DNA of 64,000 nt from Opitutaceae bacterium (GTDB taxonomy: Bacteria > Verrucomicrobiota > Verrucomicrobiia > Opitutales > Opitutaceae). Position numbers and translations under genes: made by a program. The DNA lies in the NCBI GenBank assembly GCA_030693515.1, contig JAUYAK010000049.1:1-64000 (forward strand). Direction: 5' to 3'. The notes below the pieces were generated by a model. That model saw only the letters and a list, made by a program, of their open reading frames with translations. It was not told the origin of the DNA and searched no databases. Shown piece by piece: positions 6,333-15,057 of this stretch. Position 1 is the stretch's first letter. Each line of letters opens with the position of its first letter.

Positions 6333-8660
6333 TCACTGCGCGGCCGCCGCCGGCTTGGCGGGCGCGACCGTTTCATATTTCCCGAGGACCTGCAGGTAGG
6401 CGATCAGGGCGACGACTTCCTTCTCCGGCGCGATGTAGGCGCCGGCGGCGCGGAGATCCTGGGCAATGGCGCGGGCCTGCTCGCTGGCGTGCGTGACGAT
6501 CGCGAGGTCGGACCAATCGGGATACGGCACCCCGAGCGCGCGCTGCGCGGCGATTTTCGCCGGCAACGCCGCCAGATCAGTGTCCTGCGTCAGGAGCCAC
6601 GGGTAGTTGGGCATGTTGGAGTCCGCCGAGATCGAACGCGGATCCTCAAAATGACGGAGGTGCCACACGTGCGGATATTTCCCGCCGATGCGGGCGAGGT
6701 CCGGGCCGGTCCGCTTCGAGCCCCACTGGAACGGATAATCGTAGATCGATTCGCCGAGGCGCGAGTAGTCGCCGTAGCGCAGCACATCGGGCACGAGCGT
6801 GCGGATCATCTGCGAATGGCAGTTGTAGCACCCCTCGCTCACGTAGAGGTCGCGGCCGGCCAGTTCGAGCGGCGTATAGGGGAACTGGCGACGATCCTCC
6901 ACGTTGGCGCCCTGATGGACGAGGACGGTCGGGATGATCTGGATGAGGCCGCCCGCGGAGACCGCGATGAAGGTGAGGATCGTGAACGGCAGCGAGTTCA
7001 CCAGCAGGCGGTCATACCACGCGCCCCAGTGATTCCGGCGCGCCTCGAAATGCGCATAGCCCAGCGCCACGCAAATGAGCGTGCCCACGAGGCCGGCAAG
7101 GCTGATAAAATCGCCGCCAAACATCCACGCGCAGGCGAAGCCCGTGCCGAACACCGAGAACAGGACCGGCGGATTGAAGAACGCGCCCAGGAGCGAGAGT
7201 TTGCCGTCGGCGCCTTGGCTCGCCGTCGGCTCGTCGTCGAAGACCTCGATCGTGCCGTTCACGGGCTGCGCGGTGCGGATCGTCTGCCAGAGATTCCAGG
7301 CCATGAGCAGCCAGCCCACGAGATAGAGCCCGCCGCCGACCACGCGCATCAGCATCATCAGCCGGATGGCGTTCAGGGTGTCGATGAAGTTGGGGTAGGC
7401 GAGGAGGGTGCCGTTTTCCGCCGTGCCGTTGAGCATCACGCCCTGCGTGATCCCGCTCGTCCACATCGCGGCGACATAGAGGAGGATGCCCACCGTCCCG
7501 AGCCAGAAGTGGAGGTTGGCGAGCGGAACCGAGTGCAGCGGCTTGTTCCACAGCCGCGGGAGCAGCCAGTAGATCATGCCGGCGGCCATGAAGCCGTTCC
7601 AACCGAGCGCGCCGGCATGGACGTGGCCGATGATCCAGTCCGTGTAGTGCGCGAGCGCGCTGACCGACTTGATCGAGAGCAGCGGCCCCTCGAAGGTCGC
7701 CATGCCGTAGAAGGTGATCGCCGCGGCGAAGAATTTGAGCACGGGGTCCGTGCGGAGCTTGTGCCACGCGCCGCGGAGCGTGAGCAGGCCGTTCAGCATG
7801 CCGCCCCACGACGGCGCCCAGAGCATGAGCGAAAACGTCATGCCGAGGTTCTGCAGCCAGCCGGGCAGCGCGGTGTTGAGCAGGTGATGCGGCCCGGCCC
7901 AGATGTAAACGAACACGAGCGACCAAAAATGGATCACCGACAGCCGGTAGGAATACACCGGCCGCTCCGCCGCCTTCGGCAGAAAGTAATACATGATGCC
8001 GAGGATCGGCGTGGTGAGGAAGAACGCCACGGCGTTGTGCCCATACCACCACTGCACGAGCGCATCCTGCACGCCGCCGAAGATCGGGTAGCTGTGCGTG
8101 AGCGAGGTCGGCAGCGAGAGGTGGTTGACGATGTAGAGCATCGCCACGGTCACAATCGTCGCGATGTAGAACCAGATCGCGACGTAGAGGCTCGGTTCGC
8201 GGCGCTTGGCGAGTGTCCAGAAAAAGTTCACCGCAAAGACGACCCAGATGAGGGCGACGGCGATGTTGATGGGCCAGATGAGCTCCGCGTATTCCTTGCC
8301 GCGCGAAAACCCGAGCGGAAGCGTGATCGCCGCCGCCACGATGATCGCCTGCCAGCCCCAGAAATGGAGCGCGGAGAGGAAATCGCTCGCGAGCCGCGCC
8401 TTCACGAGGCGCTGTGTCGAGTAATAGACGCCGGCGAACATCATGTTGCCCACGAGGGCGAAGATGACCGCGTTGGTGTGCAGCGGCCGCAGCCGGCCGA
8501 AGGTCAGCCACGGCAAATCGAAGTTGAGCCGCCAGAAGTTCAACTGTGCGGCGATGAGCACGCCCACCAGCATGCCCACCGCGCCCCAGATCACTGAGGC
8601 GAGCAGGAACTGGCGGACAACCTTGTCGTTGAACTCGAGGGTGATTTTGCGATCGGACAT
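6333..8660 (-). CDS. ccoNO: Fused CcoN-CcoO subunit of cbb3-type cytochrome c oxidase
   Basis: 775 residues joining two proteins that are separate in proteobacteria. Residues 1-~470 are CcoN, the 12-helix heme-copper subunit: LRPLHTNAVIFALVGN carries a low-spin heme histidine, WWYGHNAVAFFLT the CuB histidine/tyrosine region, WAGPHHLLNTALP the paired CuB histidines, and IIGHVHAGALGWNGF the high-spin and low-spin heme histidines. After an acidic linker come extra helices and, from ~530, the CcoO domain with a membrane anchor and one c-type heme site (EGCYNCHSQMIRTL). It reduces oxygen to water with proton pumping, with high oxygen affinity. The gene starts 14 bases after the ccoS-like gene. Confidence 0.96.
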   Translation of the reverse strand: MSDRKITLEFNDKVVRQFLLASVIWGAVGMLVGVLIAAQLNFWRLNFDLPWLTFGRLRPLHTNAVIFALVGNMMFAGVYYSTQRLVKARLASDFLSALHFWGWQAIIVAAAITLPLGFSRGKEYAELIWPINIAVALIWVVFAVNFFWTLAKRREPSLYVAIWFYIATIVTVAMLYIVNHLSLPTSLTHSYPIFGGVQDALVQWWYGHNAVAFFLTTPILGIMYYFLPKAAERPVYSYRLSVIHFWSLVFVYIWAGPHHLLNTALPGWLQNLGMTFSLMLWAPSWGGMLNGLLTLRGAWHKLRTDPVLKFFAAAITFYGMATFEGPLLSIKSVSALAHYTDWIIGHVHAGALGWNGFMAAGMIYWLLPRLWNKPLHSVPLANLHFWLGTVGILLYVAAMWTSGITQGVMLNGTAENGTLLAYPNFIDTLNAIRLMMLMRVVGGGLYLVGWLLMAWNLWQTIRTAQPVNGTIEVFDDEPTASQGADGKLSLLGAFFNPPVLFSVFGTGFACAWMFGGDFISLAGLVGTLICVALGYAHFEARRNHWGAWYDRLLVNSLPFTILTFIAVSAGGLIQIIPTVLVHQGANVEDRRQFPYTPLELAGRDLYVSEGCYNCHSQMIRTLVPDVLRYGDYSRLGESIYDYPFQWGSKRTGPDLARIGGKYPHVWHLRHFEDPRSISADSNMPNYPWLLTQDTDLAALPAKIAAQRALGVPYPDWSDLAIVTHASEQARAIAQDLRAAGAYIAPEKEVVALIAYLQVLGKYETVAPAKPAAAAQ

Positions 8661-8674
8661 GGGCGGATAATTTT

Positions 8675-8929
8675 TCAGGCGGCGGGCGGGCGAGGTTTCA
8701 GGCAGCCGGCGCAGGGCGCGCGACGGCCGTCGCGGCAGCCGCAGCCATCGTCATCATCGTCGCGGTGGGCGGGCTTCGCCGCCAGGCGCGGCGTCTCTTC
8801 GGCGAACGGCAGCACCGAGTCGCGCACGGCGTCGCTCGTCCGGCCGCGCGCATGCTGGCGCAGAAAGAAGACCACAAAGACCGCGACCAGCCCGAGGCTG
8901 ATCGCGAGGGTGAGCGGGACTACGGCCAT
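8675..8929 (-). CDS. ccoS: CcoS-like cbb3 oxidase assembly protein with cysteine-rich tail
   Basis: 84 residues: an N-terminal membrane helix (AVVPLTLAISLGLVAVFVVFF), a basic stretch, then an acidic run and a C-terminal CGC...CAGC cluster. A single N-terminal helix and direct linkage to ccoNO match CcoS, needed for cofactor insertion, although CcoS is usually about 50 residues and lacks the cysteine tail. The four cysteines, spaced CxC and CxxC, could bind metal (inference). The ATG at 8929 was preferred to an upstream start because the helix then sits at the N-terminus. Confidence 0.6.
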   Translation of the reverse strand: MAVVPLTLAISLGLVAVFVVFFLRQHARGRTSDAVRDSVLPFAEETPRLAAKPAHRDDDDDGCGCRDGRRAPCAGCLKPRPPAA

Positions 8930-8942
8930 GCGGCGTCCCAGG

Positions 8943-9158
8943 CTACGACGACCGCACCGTGACGGCGGGTCGATGCTTGCCGGGCGCATGCGCGGCGCCG
9001 TGGTGATGGCGGATGACTTCCCTGGCGGCGTGCCAGTTGTCGATCTCGACTCCTTCGAGGCAGCCTCCCTCGACCCAGAGGCGGTAGGCGACCTTCTGGA
9101 TCTCGGCCTCGGTGGGCTCGGCGGCTTCGGCGGGTGAGTGCGGCTTTGGTTTTCTCAT
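8943..9158 (-). CDS. DUF2934 domain protein
   Basis: 71 residues. The core IQKVAYRLWVEGGCLEG followed by NWHAAREVI matches the DUF2934 pattern (an alanine/tyrosine/leucine/tryptophan helix, a glycine turn, then a tryptophan helix). The function of this family is unknown. It is 13 bases upstream of the ccoS-like gene on the same strand and is therefore the likely first gene of the cbb3 operon. The upstream spacer (9159-9336) shows no obvious FNR-type palindrome. Confidence 0.75.
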   Translation of the reverse strand: MRKPKPHSPAEAAEPTEAEIQKVAYRLWVEGGCLEGVEIDNWHAAREVIRHHHGAAHAPGKHRPAVTVRSS

Positions 9159-9336
9159 GGGTGTGGTGGTTTAGTCCAACGCTCCCACCTTACGCCCGCC
9201 GGCGATTTTCCGCTCGGCACGGATTGGCCAAGGCTGCGCATCCCTTGCCCTCCGGTCCCGCGCGCGCGGCAACAAATGCGCGGCCTTCGTCAAGCTATGC
9301 GGAGCCGGGCGCGCCGTTTCCCGCTAGGCTGCGACG

Positions 9337-9870
9337 ATGGAAAAGCCGATCCTGCGCGCGTTGCACGCCCGCCGCCCCGCCATCCGCCGCCAGTGGGAGG
9401 AGCTCTTGCGCCTAGAGGAGCCCGCCAACGCCCTCGCCCACCCTGATACGCTCGTGCGTTTGATCGACTGGACGCTCAACGAGGCGTTTGCCGCGCTGGG
9501 CCACCCCAACCGGCGGGCGGCCCGCCGGCTCAGCCTCCGCCAACGGACGCCCAACTACGATCAGGTGCGCCGCTCATGCGCGTGCGGGCAGAATCCTTTA
9601 ATCGAGTATTTCCTCGCAGGCGAACGCGCGCTGCTTGAGGCCTTGGTGCTCGCCCAGGCCGCGACGCCCGCGGCCGCCGCGGCGGAAAGAGCGACGACTG
9701 CGACCGAGGTCCACCTCACCATGCGCCGCATCGCGCGGCGCGAAGTGGACCTCTTCTGCTCCGTCTGCCAGCATCAAGGCGCGCCCGCCGCCGCCCACTG
9801 CGACCGGGCCTCGGGCAGCGTCTCAAGCAGGACGCCGCGGATGTGCGCCCTCTCCTCCGCCGGCAGGTAG
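9337..9870 (+). CDS. Hypothetical protein with two cysteine pairs
   Basis: 177 residues, not recognised. The N-terminal part is helical (ILRALHARRPAIRRQWEELL, then a helix ending TLNEAFAALG), somewhat like the helical N-terminal domains of sensor proteins. CACGQ near 82 and CSVCQH near 140 give four cysteines that could form a metal site. The last ~32 codons overlap the convergent heme-protein gene and are low in recognisable structure, so the original stop may have been lost. It is divergent from the cbb3 operon across a 178-base spacer. Confidence 0.55.
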   Translation: MEKPILRALHARRPAIRRQWEELLRLEEPANALAHPDTLVRLIDWTLNEAFAALGHPNRRAARRLSLRQRTPNYDQVRRSCACGQNPLIEYFLAGERALLEALVLAQAATPAAAAAERATTATEVHLTMRRIARREVDLFCSVCQHQGAPAAAHCDRASGSVSSRTPRMCALSSAGR

Positions 9871-11072
9871 CCGTAGCGGTTTTTCGGATCGCGGCCCAGG
9901 AGGGCCTCGTCGAGCCGGGCCAGGATCAGGGTCTTGAGCGACGCCGGCAGCGCGGCGAACGTCTCCGAATAGATCAGGTAGCTGCAGCGCAGCGCAAACA
10001 TCCGGCCGTCGAGGCTCAGATCGCGCAGCGAGCGGCCGTCGCTCGCCCGCACCGCACGCTCGGCAAACGCCGCGCGAAACGCCGCCCCGCCGACCACGCC
10101 CTCGGGCAGGCGCGCCTCGTCGCGAAAGAGGAGGCGGTCCGTGACATCCTGGGCGGCGCTGGCGAAGACGCTCTTCACGCTATCGTAGGCGGGCTCATCG
10201 GTCTCGGGCTCCTTGAAGTGCTGCTGCAGCCCGCGCTGGTAGGCGATCATCTTGCGGGCGGCGAAGGCGGCGCGCGTGAGCGCATTTTGCATCGCGGTCT
10301 GGTGCTCGATCACGAGGAGCGCGACGACGTCGCTCGTGGGCGCGAGGTAGGCGCCGGTGTCGAAGAACGCCCCGAGCTCCTCGGGCCGCGCCGCGATCGG
10401 CTCGAACACGAGGCGATCGCCCGCCTCGCGCGCGAGGGTGTTTCCGCGATGCGGGGCCGCGCCGCGATAGCCGGTCACATACCAGCCGCCCCAGCGCTCG
10501 GCGAACGGCGTCTGGTCGTCCACGATGAGCGTGCCGTGGCGGAGCAGCGGCTCGCCGCTCTCGGCCGGAAACACCGAGCGCACAAACACGCCGGGCACAT
10601 CGCGCACAAACACCCCGCCGTGGCAGCTCAGGCATTCGCTGTCGCGGCCGAACTTCGGCGTGCCGCGCCGCGCCTCGCGCAAATCGAGCGCGTAGAACAC
10701 CGGCCCGAGCCGCGGATCGACGACCGTCAGTTCCACCAAGCCGCCCGGCACCCAGCCGACGTAGGCGGTGTCGGAAAAATAAATCACCCGCGGCTGATCC
10801 GGGCGGATGCGGCCGCGCTGGAGGCTCGTCTTGGAAAACACCGCCACCTGGCTCGCGACCGGCACGCGCAGCTCGGCCAGCAGATGCTTCAGCATCTCAA
10901 GATCGGAACCGACGAGGGCAAACTCGCCCGCCGCGATGCGGCGCTGGAGCGCCGCAACCGCATCCGTCGGCGCCGTCTCAGAGTAGCTGATCGGCGGTTT
11001 CTCGTAATCGGGCACGCCCTGGGCGCGCGCGGCCGCCGCAGCGAGGCAGAGGAGCAGCAGACGGAGCATCAT
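9774..11072 (-). CDS. Secreted monoheme c-type cytochrome-like protein of unknown function
   Basis: About 432 residues with an N-terminal signal peptide (MMLRLLLLCLAAAAARAQ). One c-type heme site, CLSCHGG, lies near residue 145 in a surrounding typical of large planctomycete and verrucomicrobial heme proteins. The rest is mixed alpha/beta with no other familiar motif. The role is probably periplasmic electron transfer or a heme-containing enzyme. The start was placed at the ATG pair 11069-11072 because the signal peptide then begins correctly. It lies 48 bases after the regulator gene on the same strand. The 3' end overlaps the convergent hypothetical gene by 97 bases. Confidence 0.75.
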   Translation of the reverse strand: MMLRLLLLCLAAAAARAQGVPDYEKPPISYSETAPTDAVAALQRRIAAGEFALVGSDLEMLKHLLAELRVPVASQVAVFSKTSLQRGRIRPDQPRVIYFSDTAYVGWVPGGLVELTVVDPRLGPVFYALDLREARRGTPKFGRDSECLSCHGGVFVRDVPGVFVRSVFPAESGEPLLRHGTLIVDDQTPFAERWGGWYVTGYRGAAPHRGNTLAREAGDRLVFEPIAARPEELGAFFDTGAYLAPTSDVVALLVIEHQTAMQNALTRAAFAARKMIAYQRGLQQHFKEPETDEPAYDSVKSVFASAAQDVTDRLLFRDEARLPEGVVGGAAFRAAFAERAVRASDGRSLRDLSLDGRMFALRCSYLIYSETFAALPASLKTLILARLDEALLGRDPKNRYGYLPAEERAHIRGVLLETLPEARSQWAAAGAP

Positions 11073-11120
11073 GAGGGCATCCAAGATAGGGCGAAGGGCG
11101 GACGGACACCTTGACGCCCG

Positions 11121-12047
11121 TCAAGACCGCGGTGTTTTCGCGGGCTCGGCGCCGTGCAGCCGATCGCGCCAGACCGACGGCGATTCTCCGACGATGCGGC
11201 GGAACACCCGGTTGAACTGCGAAAGCGACTGGAAACCCACCTCGTAGGCCGCCTCGCTCACGCGCTTGTGCGGGTTGAGCAGCAGGTTCTTCACCTTCTC
11301 GACGCGCAGGCGCGCGAGGTAATCGGTGAAGGTGAGGCCCGTGGCCTTCTTGAAGCTCTTGCAGAAATAGAACGCGCTCATGTTCACCCCGCGCGCCACC
11401 TCCTGCAGCGAAAGTTCGTCGGCGTGGCGCTCGGCGATGAGCACACGGGCGCGCGCCATCGCGGGCGATTCCGCGGCGGCGCCGCGCACCATCAGCTCGT
11501 TGCTGAGGCTCGCAAGATGCTGCGCAAAGATGGTGAGCAGCCGCAGGATCGAGTCGTATTGCCGGCGGTCGAGGACGCGGGTCTGGAAATAGGCCTCTTC
11601 GACGCGCTTGAGATCGACCTCGGTGCCCCATTTCAGGAGCTGCCGTGTGATGCGCGCGAACTCGCTCCGCCCAGGCGTGTGCAGCAGAATCTGGCCGGTC
11701 TGGAGAAACCCGATCAGGTTCTCGCCTACCCGCACGGGCACGGCCGAGTCGCAGAGGCCCGCGAAACACTTGAGCGTCTTGGGCTCGAGTTTAGCCTCCT
11801 CCTCGACGCGCCGCTGGAGCTGGAGGCACGCCGCGCACGATTGGTTGCTCTGCGCCATCAGGGCGCAGAACGGGTTCTCCTTCGGGTCGCCGTGGTGGGG
11901 CAGGTCGAACGCCTCGGTGGGCCGGAGGCTGATGGGCAGGCCGGTCGTGTCGCGAAAAGCTTTCTCGTAGTCGCGGAAGATCTGCGAGCGCTTGAGCTGC
12001 GCGACGAGCGCCCGGCTCTGCGCGGAGGTTGGGCCCGGATCGACCAT
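11121..12047 (-). CDS. PocR-domain AraC-family transcriptional regulator
   Basis: 308 residues. The N-terminal half is a PocR-type sensory domain with cysteines in NPFCALM, QSCAACLQ and LKCFAGLCDSAVPV, which in this family bind small organic ligands. From about residue 205 there is a two-part AraC DNA-binding domain: SLQEVARGVNMSAFYFCKSF, then the second helix-turn-helix VSEAAYEVGFQSLSQFNRVF. The regulated genes are probably neighbours, for instance the downstream heme protein or the upstream coupled trio (inference). The ATG at 12047 is the first in frame that keeps the PocR domain intact. Confidence 0.88.
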   Translation of the reverse strand: MVDPGPTSAQSRALVAQLKRSQIFRDYEKAFRDTTGLPISLRPTEAFDLPHHGDPKENPFCALMAQSNQSCAACLQLQRRVEEEAKLEPKTLKCFAGLCDSAVPVRVGENLIGFLQTGQILLHTPGRSEFARITRQLLKWGTEVDLKRVEEAYFQTRVLDRRQYDSILRLLTIFAQHLASLSNELMVRGAAAESPAMARARVLIAERHADELSLQEVARGVNMSAFYFCKSFKKATGLTFTDYLARLRVEKVKNLLLNPHKRVSEAAYEVGFQSLSQFNRVFRRIVGESPSVWRDRLHGAEPAKTPRS

Positions 12048-12069
12048 GCGGGTGCGGGAACGCGGGGGA

Positions 12070-12336
12070 TCAGACCTTCGCGCTGTTGTCGCACTTGAAG
12101 TGCACCTGATTGCGGCGGAGCATATGGGCGCGCTGCGCCGAGGTCTGCGCACCGACCCGGCGCTCCAGCGCATGGCGCCCGCGCTCCTCCGCCTCCTGCT
12201 GTCCGGCGAGGATGGCGACGCACACCATCGTCTCCGCGCGCGGCGCGAGCCGGCTCGCGGGGAACCGCGCACGCGCGCTGAGCCAGTGCGCAGCAGTCTG
12301 CAGCGAATTCTCGGACGATTGGTCGGAAGAGGTCAT
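12070..12336 (-). CDS. Small hypothetical protein coupled to the ArsC/Spx-like gene
   Basis: 88 residues, not recognised. It begins in an ATGA overlap with the stop of the ArsC/Spx-like gene, which supports it being translated. The sequence is mostly helical and charged, with no signal peptide or membrane helix; a short HFKCDNSAKV tail closes it. It stops 22 bases before the PocR/AraC regulator. Confidence 0.55.
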   Translation of the reverse strand: MTSSDQSSENSLQTAAHWLSARARFPASRLAPRAETMVCVAILAGQQEAEERGRHALERRVGAQTSAQRAHMLRRNQVHFKCDNSAKV

Positions 12337-12689
12337 CGCCGCAAGAGTGCCGCAGCCCACGCCTCCTCGTCAAACCCCGCGAGCGCCACACCCTCGCCGA
12401 CGAGCAGCGGGCGTTTCACGAGGTTGCCGTTGCCCGTGAGCAGCGCGATCGCGGCGGCCGGGGTGAGGCCGGGAAGCTGGGCGCCGAGTTTCTGATCGCG
12501 ATAATCGCGACCGGCGGTGTTGAAGAGCCGCCGCAGCTCGCCGCCGTGCGCCGCGAGCGCCGCCCGCAACTCGGCCGCGCCGGGCGGGGTCTCGCGGATC
12601 GCGCGCTCCTCAAACGCGAGGTCGTGAGCCCGAAGCCATTTCACGGCCTTCCGGCAACTGTCGCAGGTGGCGAGTGTGTAGAGTTTCAT
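12333..12689 (-). CDS. ArsC/Spx/MgsR-family thioredoxin-fold protein
   Basis: 118 residues. The N-terminus MKLYTLATCDSCRKAVKWLR carries the CxxC that marks this family (Spx, YffB, arsenate reductase ArsC), and LPGLTPAAAIALLTGNGNLVKRP matches the conserved LVKRP region. No arsenic genes are nearby, so a general reductase or Spx-like role is likelier than arsenate reduction. Translational coupling is visible on both sides: its ATG overlaps the upstream stop (ATGA at 12686-12689) and its stop overlaps the next ATG. Confidence 0.85.
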   Translation of the reverse strand: MKLYTLATCDSCRKAVKWLRAHDLAFEERAIRETPPGAAELRAALAAHGGELRRLFNTAGRDYRDQKLGAQLPGLTPAAAIALLTGNGNLVKRPLLVGEGVALAGFDEEAWAAALLRR

Positions 12690-14209
12690 TTCACCCAGGA
12701 GGCGTCACGCACCACGAATTGCCAGCGCTCGCGAAACACCCCGAGCTCGCCGAAGAAGCGCATCGTCGCGCCTTCCTTGAAGCGCGCCCGCAGCGTCGCC
12801 CGCTGAGGCGCGTCGTAGCTCCAGACCTCGTAGGTCTCGCCGTTGACCACGACGGCCAGGCGCTCGCCAGCGGCGACGCGGCCCTCGATCCGGAAGATCT
12901 TTCCCTTGTGCGCATCGTCGCGGATCGCGGCCGGTGCGGGGAGCAATTTCGGATCGAGCGCGATGCGATCGAGATCGACCGCCGGCAGGGGCGGAGGCCG
13001 CGGCGGTTCGCTGCGCGCGACCGGCGGCGGCGGTCCGCCGCGATCAATCGAGGGGTTCTTCAGCTCGATCCAGCGGTCGGTCCGGTTGTCGGGCACCGTC
13101 GTAAATTTCGCGACGACCGGAAAATGATCGGAGAAGCCGGCGCCAGCCGGCGGCTCGAAGGTCCACCGCGCGGGGAGGCCGCGGGCGTCGGCGTTGAGGC
13201 CGGGGAATTTCGCGACGGCGAAGGAGTTGTCCACGTATTGCACGCCACGGAAATCATAAAGCCCGCGCGTGATGATCAGATGCATGAGCGTGCCCCACTC
13301 GCCGCGGAAAGTGTCGCTGCCGCGCTCCGGCGGCGGCAGCTCAAGCCAAAGATTGTAGAGATCGTGCTCCGGGCCGCGCACGGCGAGTTCGTCGCCCTGC
13401 GAGCGCAGCACGTCGTTCAACCCGGTGGTTTTCATGTGCGGGTAGCGCTGCTTCTGGTTGTATTGGGAGTTGAAGTCGCCGCCGAGGATGATGTCGGCAT
13501 GGGGATCGGCGCGGAGGATTTCGTCGAGGCGGCGGCGCAGCGTCGTCGCGTTGGCCACGCGGATCGGCTCCGTCTCGGGGTCGCTCGCGCCAGATTTCCA
13601 GTGGTTGACGAAGAGGAACAGCGGGGCGCCCTCGACGTTCACTTGCACTTCGAGGATGGCGCGGGCCTGCGTCGTCGGATGCGACCGGGTGTGCGTGATC
13701 GGCAAGCGCGTGAAGAGCGCGTTCTTGATCTCGGGGGCGCGCTCGCCGGCCGGGGGCTTCACGCCGTCGCCGGTCACGACGCGGTAGCCGGTGAGGCCGG
13801 CGTCCTGAAACGCCTTGAGCAGAAGCGCCTCGGCGGGCAGGTCGGCGATGCGCTTGTCGAATTTCGCGCCGAGCATCTCGTCGAGCGACATCCGCGCATA
13901 GGGCGCGAGCAGCGTCTCGTAATCGGGCGGATTTTTTCCTGGTGTGGCATCGGTCTCGATCTCGCAGAGCATGAGCACATCGGGCCCACGGCCGTCCTCG
14001 AAGCGCGCGACGACTTTGGCGATGTTGCGGAGCTTGGTGAGCGCGTGGGCGCGCGAGTAGCGCGCCGGCTGGTAGTCGTCGTAGCCGGCGACGCCATCAA
14101 GGTCGAAGAGGTTCTCGACGTTGTAGGCCACGACGGTGAAAGGCCGCGCGTGCGCCGCCACCGCAAGGCCGAGTGCGATCAACAGGAGCAGGGTGGCGGG
14201 AAAACGCAT
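12686..14209 (-). CDS. Secreted endonuclease/exonuclease/phosphatase-family protein
   Basis: 507 residues with a signal peptide (MRFPATLLLLIALGLAVAAHA). The EEP fold shows VVAYNVENLFD at the start, LMLCEIE with the metal-binding glutamate, FVNHWKSG, IILGGDFNSQYN, and FSDHFPVVAKF with the catalytic aspartate-histidine. The last ~100 residues form a separate small beta domain after a proline-rich linker, possibly an OB-like fold. Members cleave phosphodiesters in nucleic acids or lipids; the substrate here cannot be told. The ATG at 14209 is set by the signal peptide. It is divergent from the ABC ATPase across 62 bases, and its 3' end is coupled to the ArsC/Spx-like gene. Confidence 0.85.
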   Translation of the reverse strand: MRFPATLLLLIALGLAVAAHARPFTVVAYNVENLFDLDGVAGYDDYQPARYSRAHALTKLRNIAKVVARFEDGRGPDVLMLCEIETDATPGKNPPDYETLLAPYARMSLDEMLGAKFDKRIADLPAEALLLKAFQDAGLTGYRVVTGDGVKPPAGERAPEIKNALFTRLPITHTRSHPTTQARAILEVQVNVEGAPLFLFVNHWKSGASDPETEPIRVANATTLRRRLDEILRADPHADIILGGDFNSQYNQKQRYPHMKTTGLNDVLRSQGDELAVRGPEHDLYNLWLELPPPERGSDTFRGEWGTLMHLIITRGLYDFRGVQYVDNSFAVAKFPGLNADARGLPARWTFEPPAGAGFSDHFPVVAKFTTVPDNRTDRWIELKNPSIDRGGPPPPVARSEPPRPPPLPAVDLDRIALDPKLLPAPAAIRDDAHKGKIFRIEGRVAAGERLAVVVNGETYEVWSYDAPQRATLRARFKEGATMRFFGELGVFRERWQFVVRDASWVK

Positions 14210-14271
14210 CGGGTCAGCGTACGCGGACGGTTGACCGGCGCAACTCTCCGCCCGCAAACTCTCCTTTTCCC

Positions 14272-15057
14272 ATGCCCGCCATCCTCGAAGTCTCCGGCCT
14301 GCGCGTCGAGCGCGGCCGCACCGTGATTCTGCATGACATCGCGTGGCGCGGCGCGCGCGGCGAGCACTGGGCCGTGCTGGGCGCCAACGGCTCCGGCAAG
14401 ACCTCGCTGCTCAAGGCGCTCACCGGCTTCCTCTCGCCGACCAAGGGCGAGTTTTCCGTGCTCGGCCGGCGCTACGGCGCGAGCGACTGGCGCGAGCTGC
14501 GCCTGCAAATCGGCGTGGTCACGAGCGCCTTCGCGATGTCGATCCCGCCCTCGGAGGTGGCGCTCGACACAGTCATCAGCGGCAAATACGCACAGCTCGA
14601 CCTCTGGCACCGGGTGACGCGCGCGGACCGGGCGGCCGGCCTGCGCTTGCTGAAAAAGATCGGCTTGGCGCGGATCGCCGATCGCGAGTGGGCGTATCTC
14701 TCGCAGGGCGAGCGCCAGCGGGTGCTCATCGCGCGCGCCCTGATGGCCCAGCCGCGTCTGCTCATCCTCGACGAGCCGTGCGCCGGCCTCGATCCGGTGG
14801 CGCGGGAGAGTTTCCTCCAGTTCATCGAGGCGCTCGCGCGCAAGCGAAACTCCCCCGCCCTCGTGCTGGTCACGCACCACGTCGAGGAGATCATGCCGGC
14901 TTTCACGCATGCCCTGCTGCTGCGTGAGGGCCGCGTGCTCGCCGCCGGACCGCGCCAGCGCGTGCTCACCTCGGCGCGGCTCTCGCGGGCCTTTGATGCC
15001 CGGCTGCGCCTCGGGCGCGCTGGCCATCGCCTGCGCCTGCACGTCACGCCGGCGTGA
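14272..15057 (+). CDS. ABC transporter ATP-binding protein
   Basis: 261 residues with all ABC motifs: Walker A GANGSGKTSLLKALTG, signature LSQGERQRVLIARAL, Walker B LLILDEPCAGLD, and H-loop VLVTHHVEEIM. It resembles the cytoplasmic ModF/YlmA-type ATPases, and no permease gene is adjacent, so the partner is unknown. The ATG at 14272 follows a C/T-rich leader with no clear ribosome binding site. The stop overlaps the GTG start of the next gene (GTGA), indicating coupling. Confidence 0.9.
   Translation: MPAILEVSGLRVERGRTVILHDIAWRGARGEHWAVLGANGSGKTSLLKALTGFLSPTKGEFSVLGRRYGASDWRELRLQIGVVTSAFAMSIPPSEVALDTVISGKYAQLDLWHRVTRADRAAGLRLLKKIGLARIADREWAYLSQGERQRVLIARALMAQPRLLILDEPCAGLDPVARESFLQFIEALARKRNSPALVLVTHHVEEIMPAFTHALLLREGRVLAAGPRQRVLTSARLSRAFDARLRLGRAGHRLRLHVTPA

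Noticed and set aside
6081-8597. Long plus-strand frame opposite ccoNO
   Set aside because: It mirrors the CcoNO reading frame and has no motifs; the minus-strand gene is certain.
9159-9336. FNR/ANR box before the cbb3 operon
   Set aside because: Looked for TTGAT-N4-ATCAA; no match in the spacer.
12333-12689. True arsenate reductase
   Set aside because: The CxxC and LVKRP motifs fit the wider ArsC/Spx family, but there is no arsB/arsR neighbour and CDSC resembles Spx/YffB, so a specific arsenic role is not supported.
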